A stretch of 64,000 nt of DNA, taken from NCBI GenBank assembly GCA_013146195.2, contig CM028381.1, forward strand, positions 100,849,002 to 100,913,001, written 5' to 3'. Both the position numbers and the translations under genes were made by a program. This document shows positions 57,155 to 64,000 of this stretch, piece after piece (positions within the stretch are counted from its first letter, which is position 1; the number at the start of each line of letters is the position of its first letter). Under the pieces are notes generated by a model. It made no database searches and had not been told where the DNA came from. It saw only the letters and a list, made by a program, of their open reading frames with translations. The DNA comes from Codonopsis lanceolata (taxonomy: Eukaryota > Streptophyta > Magnoliopsida > Asterales > Campanulaceae).

Positions 57155-58003
57155 GAGCATCTCTAATCATTTTATTCTTAACACAAATTCTTAGTTTGGT
57201 CCTATTGCCACATACACATTTTTAAAATATTCTTCTCTAAGAATTTTTCTCTCCAATAGTTTGCATTGTTCCTCAGTTCTTCCATGGGTCCCACTACCAA
57301 ATCATCCACTTTATTTACATTACGTTTTTATTTTTATACTTTTCAAACAAATTAATTAATTCATAATTTTTTATAAATAAACTAAATCATTTTTAATTTT
57401 AATGAATATATTTTAATTTTAAATATTATTTATAAATAAAATAATTTAATTATTTTATAATTTTAATTGTAACATGAAAAACTAAATTAATTAATTTGTA
57501 TATTTTTTCATAAATAAACTAAATAGTTTTTAATTTTAATGAATATATTGTAATTTTAAATATTATTTATAAATAAAATAATTTAATTCATTTATAATTG
57601 TAATTGTAATATTAAAAACCTTTTAAAAACCAAAAGAAAAATTTTTAATGCCAAAAGAAAATTTTGGTACACCACAACCTGCCACAATTTTTTTTAAATA
57701 GCCGGCGGTTTTAAAAAAAAACAAAATCAAGTGTTTTATGAAAGTGGCAGACATAGGGACCCACACCTCCAAGCCTGTTCACTCTCTTTTATGGAGAGTG
57801 ACACGTACGCGCCAATTGCAAGGCAGCGGTGCGGCTCACTCTCTTGGCGTGCGGCCCTCTCTCTCTCTCTCTTCCGGAGGAAATTCTTATTTGGGAATTA
57901 GCTAAGAATTTTGGGTATAAGAATTAGTTAAGAATTTTCTCCAATAGCAACCAATTCTTACCTTAGCTAAGAATTGGCTAAGAATCTCCCATTGGAGATG
58001 CTC
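57155..58003. mobile_element. PIF/Harbinger-type non-autonomous element
   Basis: Inverted ends GAGCATCTCTAATCATTTTA and CTCCCATTGGAGATGCTC flanked by TAA on both sides (57152-57154, 58004-58006), the target duplication of this superfamily. 849 bp, no transposase. Internally an AT-rich unit of ~130 bp (TAAATAAACTAAAT...TTTAATTTTAATGAATATAT) is repeated twice (57355-57470, 57485-57600). A CT microsatellite lies at about 57858-57872. Confidence 0.75.
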
Positions 58004-58104
58004 TAACACAGTCCTAGGTTAAACTTAAAGAGATTAAGTTAATTTCCCTCAATCAGGCCACATCGAGTAATTCGTAAGATCGATTGGTGTGCATCAACCT
58101 TATG

Positions 58105-58268
58105 AATTACTCCATTTATTTTGGGTAAAAAGTCCACTATTTCATTTCGAAATGTTTAATTTAAAGAGTTCACTTTCAAAAAATAAAATATAAAAGTCAA
58201 CTAAAAGTGTCATTTTTTTTAAAGTTAACTTGCAAACGGAGATTTTTTACCCGAAATGGAGGGAGTAT
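58105..58268. mobile_element. Stowaway-like MITE, family S2
   Basis: TTACTCCATTTATTTTGGGT at the left and ACCCGAAATGGAGGGAGTA at the right are inverted. About 165 bp; the best-preserved S2 copy. Confidence 0.75.
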
Positions 58269-58441
58269 ATATTAGTGGTAGAAGTCTAAGGCAAAGCTTG
58301 ACCTTAATTAATGGGAGATCAATCATTCACCTTTCCCACCAATCTCTCGTCCAAATCTATATACTTATAATAATAATAATGCTAGAATTACCACCAGTCT
58401 TATCATCCAGGTGACAACTTTACCTTTAGGCAAAGTGCATG

Positions 58442-60031
58442 TAGAGCTGTCAAATAGGGCAAAACCTCGTGGGCATGTCCGCTCCGCCACCCATTAGGGG
58501 CAGGTTGGGATGATGTATTAGATACCCGTTTGAATGCGGGTTTTTCGGGCTTTGCCCGCACGGGCTGCGGGCGTTTGCGTGGCAAGGGGCGGGCAACCCG
58601 CACTTTCTTATAATTCTTAAAATTTTTAAAAAGTAAAAACATTGCACACTTGCACAACCCAACCCAAAAGGCCCATTCCATTTCCATCTAGTTAGGGCTC
58701 GTTTGTTGTGGCTGATGGCTTATGACTTATGGCTGATAGCTTAAGCTGGTAGCTGAATGACTTTTGGCTGATTGCATGATAAACTGTTTGTTACAGCTAT
58801 TGAAAAGCTGCTTATGAGTCGTTATAATTATTTGTTAAAAAAAAAACTTGAAAATTAGTATTCATATTTTTATGTATATTTCATAAAAGAATGAAATGAA
58901 GACAATCAAATATTTATTAATGAATAGTTGTCTTCATGTTTAAAAAAAAAAACCAAAAAAGCTTAAAATTTTGGCTTTTGGCTTTTCAATGCATAAAAGG
59001 GTGTTGTACCTAACTTATTGGCTTTTGGCTTATAAGCTGAAACAAACACTTTAAATATGACTTTTCAAAAGCCAAAAGCCAAAAGTCACTTCAAATAAGC
59101 TGCAACAAACGAGCACTTAGAGTTAGGGACTTAGGGTTAGTATCTCATTTTTCAAAAATAAAAAAAAATACTCACTCTCTCTCTCATACGCTTCTCAGCC
59201 TCTGTCAAACTCCATTTTCCCCTCCTCCCCTTCCGCGTCCTCTTCTTCCCCTTTCACACTACACACTCTTAACCCCTCCGTATTCATCACCGTCGTTCCT
59301 TCCCCAATCTATCCCTCACCACAATCGTCTAGACGACCCTCATCTTCAACTTTCCACTGCCCAAATCAGTCTTTCCGCCGCCGCAAAACCCTAATATAAC
59401 GCAGCTCTTCAACGTCTTCCCGAACTCTGCCTTCCATCGAATCGCCGCACCTTTCTCTAACCTCAGATCCCTAGACGGCAACTCGATCTCCAGTCCAGTC
59501 TCCAGCGGTAGCGACTTCGTCTCTTCAGTCTTCAGTCTTCTTCTCTCCTCCGTCTCTGGTCCTCCAGCTTCACCACCGCCGACTTGGTTTCTTTAGTCTT
59601 CCTCTCTAGTCTCATCTCAGATCTCACGCTTCTCTCTCTCCCATCCATCCTGCTTCCAAATCCCGTTTCTGCTCATCCAGCTTCGCCGTCACAGCCTCAA
59701 TTTCTCTTATAGTCTAGGCTATGTATAATTTTAATTTTTGAGTCTTCATTTTAAATTTTGAAGTTAATTGTTTGAGCTCCATGCCTCTACTTTTGTTTTG
59801 TTTGAGCTCTACTATGGACTGTGCTATGGTATATTTAATATTGGTATATTGGTATATTTAATAAATAAATGTATTTTTTGCGGGCTTTACCTGCGGCCCT
59901 ACACGGGGTGGATTGGGCCAAGAGATTCAAGGATCGTCAAGATTGCGGGTTTTCCCGCCTCGGCCCGTTTAGTGGTGGGCTTTCTAGGTCCATGAGTAAA
60001 CCCACCCCGTTTGCCCGTTTTGACAGCTCTA
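58442..60031. mobile_element. hAT element with perfect 8-bp target duplication and foreign insert
   Basis: Inverted ends TAGAGCTGTCAAATAGGGC and GCCCGTTTTGACAGCTCTA flanked by AGTGCATG at 58434-58441 and 60032-60039. Subterminal GCGGG/CCCGC motifs (58540-58600, 59880-60010) are the likely transposase sites. 1,590 bp without transposase. It contains a nested hAT-like MITE (about 58690-59118) and a C/T-rich ~550-bp block (59170-59720) that looks like the 5' end of a plant gene. Confidence 0.9.
58690..59118. mobile_element. hAT-like MITE nested in 58442-60031
   Basis: Ends CTCGTTTGTTG and CAACAAACGAG are perfectly inverted; subterminal GGCTTATGACTTATGGCT and GCCAAAAGCCAAAAG repeats are typical. 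A target duplication was not found at the expected distance. Confidence 0.6.
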
Positions 60032-60039
60032 AGTGCATG

Positions 60040-61209
60040 TAAGGTGTATGTGTCACTTCAAAACATAATTATCACCATAATGGTAAATCTAGTGGTAATC
60101 CCAGGTTATACTTATAAGGATCACGACTCTAATTTGACCGACCATCCACCTAGCTTAAGAGGTTTACTAATATTTGTATGAGTCTGACACTTCATGACAG
60201 TGTGTGATTATGTATGGTTGGGCTATTTGCGGCAAATGATTCACTATTCTATTTTTGGAATGCTTCACTTAAATGGTTCACTTTTAAAAATTAAGGTATA
60301 AAAGTGTTATTTATTACTAATGAGCTACTAAAAGTGTTATTTTCTTAAAATATTTGACTTTCAAACGGGAACTTTTTACCCAGAACGGAGAGAATATTTG
60401 GGATTGAATATTGTTTGCCATTTTGCGTACACCTACAACACGTGCTATATGTATCGGCCAAATCAACTTGTAAATTATAATGAATTAAGGAAGACTAATA
60501 TATATGTCCGTACCATAGGCAATGTGTTTGTATGAGATCAGTTCAAACAAAACTCATACTGAAGGTTTTATATGTAATTGTGGAGGGGATAATTCAAACA
60601 AAACTCATAACTGAGGGATTTATATGTGATTAAACCTTGTCAACTCAATGGATGTTCGGGATAAATTATAGATAACCACCTCGTCAACTCAAACAGAAGG
60701 ATTTGGTTAAAAAATGTGTTAGAGGAAAGCATTTATGTAACTGTAATTAGTTGTGCAGTGGATAATTTAAAAAAATCATAACTGAGTGGTTATTACATAC
60801 TTATTGGTTGTGGAGGGGGGTAATTCAAACAAAACTAATAACTGAAGGATTTATATATAACTCATATATTTACGAATCAATCTGAACCACCAATTGTATT
60901 GGACACAATTCGATCTGAGCCACCAATTAACCCCTAATCTTTTTTATAGTACGTATAATTTTTTTTACTTTACGTGGGGCTTGAACAATTGACAAGAACC
61001 ACCATCTAACCAACGTATTGGTCAGGTGAAATCAACAAGACTGTCACAGGAGAAGCTTTGGGGCCATTTATACAAGATCAAAATAGAAATATTCACTAGT
61101 TTCGTGGTCCGAATCACAAATCTTTGCTACTCATGGAAAGAGGATCCAAGTTTTGATGGTTATGAAGACAAAAACAAGTGTTCTTCTGCTGGTTTCAATG
61201 TAACTAGTA
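60040..61209. repeat. Intergenic DNA with degenerate ~60-bp repeats
   Basis: 60230-60395 is a family S2 MITE (ends CACTATTCTATTTTTGGAAT and CCCAGAACGGAGAGAATA). 60540-60860 holds three to four degenerate copies of TTGTGGAGGGG, TAATTCAAACAAAACTCATAACTG and AGGGATTTATATGT in the same order. No coding pattern. Confidence 0.55.
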
Positions 61210-61465
61210 CTTCCTCCGTCCCTAAATTATCGTCATCCTTTTTTTTTCGCCCGTCTCAAAATAATTGTTAGTTTGAAATTTACCTTTTTAGAATATTACT
61301 TTTACTATTTTACCTTTATTTTTTCACTCTATTTTAATTATGAGTCACATATACATGAACTTTAAAGGAAACTATACATTAAACCAATATAAATAATCAA
61401 GTTAATTATTTTTTTTTAAACTGTATATCAAATCAATTAGGACGATTATTTAGGGACGGAAGGAT
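61210..61465 (+). mobile_element. Stowaway MITE S1
   Basis: TTCCTCCGTCCCTAAATTAT-like left end (61210) to ATTTAGGGACGGAAGGAT, flanked by TA. The frame at 61026-61271 runs into this element and is not a gene. Confidence 0.85.
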
Positions 61466-61963
61466 TAATAGCAAGGCCATGGACCATGGTTGAAGGAGCC
61501 TAGTTAATTGTAGGCTTGTGGCTCTCGATGTAAACTTAGCTCGGAGGAGGGGGGTTAATTGGAAATGAAGGATGTCTAAAAGAAGGTGGTATTGCTTGTA
61601 GAAATCACCATAACTATCCTAGAAACTTTCAAAAAATAAACAATTACAGAGGTTCCAAATCTAGTAAAACCTACTACTACCCCTATTAAATCATGATAGT
61701 CTTAGAGAGAGTACAATTCTGAATGCAGAGGACACTGGCGTAGATTTCAGTATCACTTCTGCCTCCAGTGAAAAAGATTTGACTTCGTTTTCTCAATTTT
61801 ATTCATCTCAAAATTTGATAAACGGTTATATCTTTAAAAAATTATAAAATATACAAGTAATGATTTATAATATTAATAATTTATATATTATGATTTTATT
61901 ATTGGAAGCAAATAAAAATCTACTTCCTCCGTTTCGGGTAATGATTTACAATGACATTTTTAG

Positions 61964-61999
<36 letters not shown>

Positions 62000-62076
62000 A
62001 AAGTGGTGGGTCATGTATTAAAAACATAAATCTGATTATACATTAATTGATTACATGTATCCTAATCAATCAAATA
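61466..62076. other. Intergenic stretch with TA microsatellite
   Basis: (TA)n at about 61968-61996. A family S2-like left end (CTTCCTCCGTTTCGGGTAA) lies at 61923. No gene seen. Confidence 0.5.
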
Positions 62077-62336
62077 CTCCCTTCCGTTCTCAAATTATTG
62101 TCTGCATTTCTTTTTTCGTTCGTTTTTAAATAGTTATCCTCTTTCAAAACTTTCCCTTTTAAGAAAATATTTTTACCACTTTACTTTTACCTATTCTATC
62201 TACTTTAATTATGACCACATACTCAAGGGTATTAAATGAAACCACACATTTCACTAATATTTATAATTCAGTCAAATTCGTTTTTCTTAAACAGTGTGAC
62301 AGGTCAATCCAGACAATATTTTGAAAAAGTATGGAG
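62077..62336 (+). mobile_element. Stowaway MITE S1
   Basis: CTCCCTTCCGTTCTCAAATT to TTTTGAAAAAGTATGGAG between TA dinucleotides; more diverged than other copies. Confidence 0.75.
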
Positions 62337-62837
62337 TACTACCTTAAAATATGAAAATCAAATACTCCTTAGAGTATGAAACCAAATACTCATTGGAATA
62401 TTAACAAGTTTCTAATGATTTGAAAATACAATTAACAAAATATTTTAACACCATCAATATCTTAATTTTACTGTCCATTTTACATATTAACAAAATTGCG
62501 ATCGAATTTTTTTATAATATTTTATATGTTGAAAATTTGTGATCTTATAGAAGATATAAGATGACGAACTTAAACAACCAGTTTCAACCAACATATATTA
62601 TAAAAATCTTAAATTTAGGATAGTCCCTACAAAAATGTGTTTATTCAAATATTAGAAATATATATATATAAAAACCAACAAAATAACACAACAAATGTTG
62701 TGTATAGTGAATTCAAAGTCTATCATAGTATCAATACAATGATGTGATTCTATTTAAGTAGTTGTAATTCATTTTTTTAATTTTATTTGTTGTCTTTATT
62801 TTGCTTGAATAAAATTTAAATAAAAAAGACATATGTC

Positions 62838-62867
62838 CGTGCATTTAACGCACGAGTATAAAACTAG
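62838..62867 (+). mobile_element. Helitron 3' terminus
   Basis: Hairpin CGTGC-ATTTAAC-GCACG (62838-62854), nine bases, then CTAG (62864-62867) and a host T. The 5' end may lie near 61975-62005, where TATAATAAAAGTGGTGGGT resembles a Helitron start, but a clean A|TC was not found. Confidence 0.5.
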
Positions 62868-62979
62868 TTAGTAATAAAATGATACTTATATGCCTTAATT
62901 TTTTAAAATTAAATTCTTTAAGTGACACGTCTCAAAATGAAATATTAGACTTTTTGTTCTGAACAGAAGGAGTATTATA

Positions 62980-63236
62980 CTCCCTCCGTCCCCAAATTAT
63001 TGTTCGGCTTTCCTTTTTCGTTCATCCCAAAATAATTGTCTTGTTTGAAATTTTCCTTTTTAGGACAACACTTTTACCACTTTACCCTTACTTTTCATCA
63101 TACTTTAATTATGAGCCACACATACAAGAGCTTTAAAGTAAACTACACATCAAACTAATATTAATAATCCAGTCAAATGTGTTTTCTTAGACAATACGCT
63201 AAGTCCACCAAGACGATAATTTAGGGACGGATGGAA
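62980..63236 (+). mobile_element. Stowaway MITE S1
   Basis: CTCCCTCCGTCCCCAAATTA to ATTTAGGGACGGATGGAA flanked by TA. 257 bp, same as the reference copy. A partial S2 copy lies immediately upstream (about 62870-62975). Confidence 0.88.
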
Positions 63237-63277
63237 TATATAAAATCAAAATTTGTTAGACTTATTATAAATGATGA

Positions 63278-63980
63278 TGCAAAAGTCAGTCTTGGGCCAT
63301 CAGATTTGAGGGATAGGATATATGGGCTTATAAATGGATTAGATCTCTCTACAAACCTGTTAAAAACACGAAACAAACCTTAGTGGAAGTGTAAGGCGTG
63401 GTCTCGCGAAACCACTCCGGTGTGAGAGTAAGTATTGTGTGTAAGAGTCAAAGTAATTTGACAGAGCTTCGAGGCTGTAAAGAGTGTGCACCTTGTTTAG
63501 GGTTTATGGAGGGGTATTTATAGGCCCCCAATGACATAGAATCTTTGTGAGATTCGATTTCATAGTTACCTAGTAGATTTAGGAGGAAACTCCTAACTTG
63601 TAGGCGTGATATGCGACTATCCACGTGATTGTCGGAGCAAATATGGAAAGTGCTCTGCTCGGATAAGGAAACCTTTGACTTGTCGTGGAGAGCAAGTCTC
63701 TTAGATTCCCTGCTCGATGTTTCCCCGAGTGGGCATGGCCCTGGCCCTGCCATGCAGCATAGTGTCATTCTAATGGTGATAAGTGTAATTCTCGGGCATG
63801 TCCCCCAAATCTAGGTAAGGCATGTGCTCGACCAGGTTTAGATGGATTATATCAATGATCTCTGCTCAGGTACCTTTCTAGCTCTACCCGCTAGGCTTGT
63901 GGGCCTCATGTTATCGTGCTCGTGACTGGCACGTGATGTCCGTATATGTCTTGCTCGTGACCGGTTTTGAGTCGAGCACA
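63278..63980 (-). mobile_element. 3' LTR of a second copy of the element C family
   Basis: Reverse complement aligns with 48019-48718 over its length (TATA box on - at about 63513-63528, shared GTCACGAGC, CTAGCGGG and GTGTTTTTAACAGGT-type blocks). It ends TTTTGCA at 63278. The bases beyond 63980 (AAGGAGCAAGGAGCCACTGA on -) resemble the polypurine region of element C, so the body of this element continues to the right of the window. Confidence 0.85.
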
Positions 63981-64000
63981 TCAGTGGCTCCTTGCTCCTT

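Noticed and set aside
61026..61271. An 81-codon + frame
   Set aside because: Its last third is Stowaway MITE sequence and the rest matches nothing known.
1..64000. CRISPR arrays, operons or bacterial-type defence systems
   Set aside because: Nothing of the kind is seen; splicing, transposon content and gene families are those of a plant nuclear genome.

Overview
This 64-kb window is nuclear DNA of a flowering plant, most likely a core eudicot. The evidence is multi-exon genes with GT-AG introns, plant-only protein families (a tubby-like F-box protein, a group A bZIP, a ROH1/BYPASS-type protein), AT-rich intergenic DNA, and a dense layer of plant transposons of nearly every class. It is a scaffold: 100 Ns at 7192-7291 mark an assembly gap. 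I cannot name the species.

Only three genes look functional. (1) A tubby-like F-box gene on + with coding exons between 17509 and 20435 (433 aa) and an intron-containing leader from about 15.96 kb. (2) A ROH1-family gene on + with an uninterrupted reading frame at 31435-32607 (390 aa). (3) A group A (ABA-responsive type, GBF4-like) bZIP gene on -, which I assembled from four exons across 7.7 kb (42588 down to 34851, 285 aa, with a 30-bp exon). Its two large introns are packed with LINE, SINE, hAT and Stowaway insertions.

The rest is mobile DNA. 1-717 and 25732-26490 are two LTRs of one family. 2290-7191 is a decayed Ty3/gypsy (Tat-type) element on + cut by the gap. 7292-10567 is a second gypsy element on - that keeps gag and protease only. 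11513-12041 is a TRIM-like miniature LTR element. 13935-14850 is an inverted-repeat (MULE-like) element holding a fragment of an S-domain receptor kinase. 27790-29170 is a candidate Helitron with a SINE inside it. 45139-45910 and 58442-60031 are hAT elements with perfect 8-bp target duplications. 48019-57023 is an LTR-to-LTR gypsy element with gag and protease but with the catalytic core of pol deleted, and with a large gene on the opposite strand before its 3' LTR. 57155-58003 is a PIF/Harbinger-type element. 63278-64000 is the 3' LTR and inner edge of another copy of the 48-57 kb family, on -. About a dozen copies of one ~257-bp Stowaway-type MITE are scattered through the window.

The observations most worth a second look are two nearly empty LINE insertions in the tubby gene introns (long target duplications flanking only the last few bases of the LINE tail), the pol-deleted retrotransposon with its antisense gene and a recurring GGGCCATGCCCG-like motif, the captured receptor-kinase fragment, and the nested insertions in bZIP intron 3.
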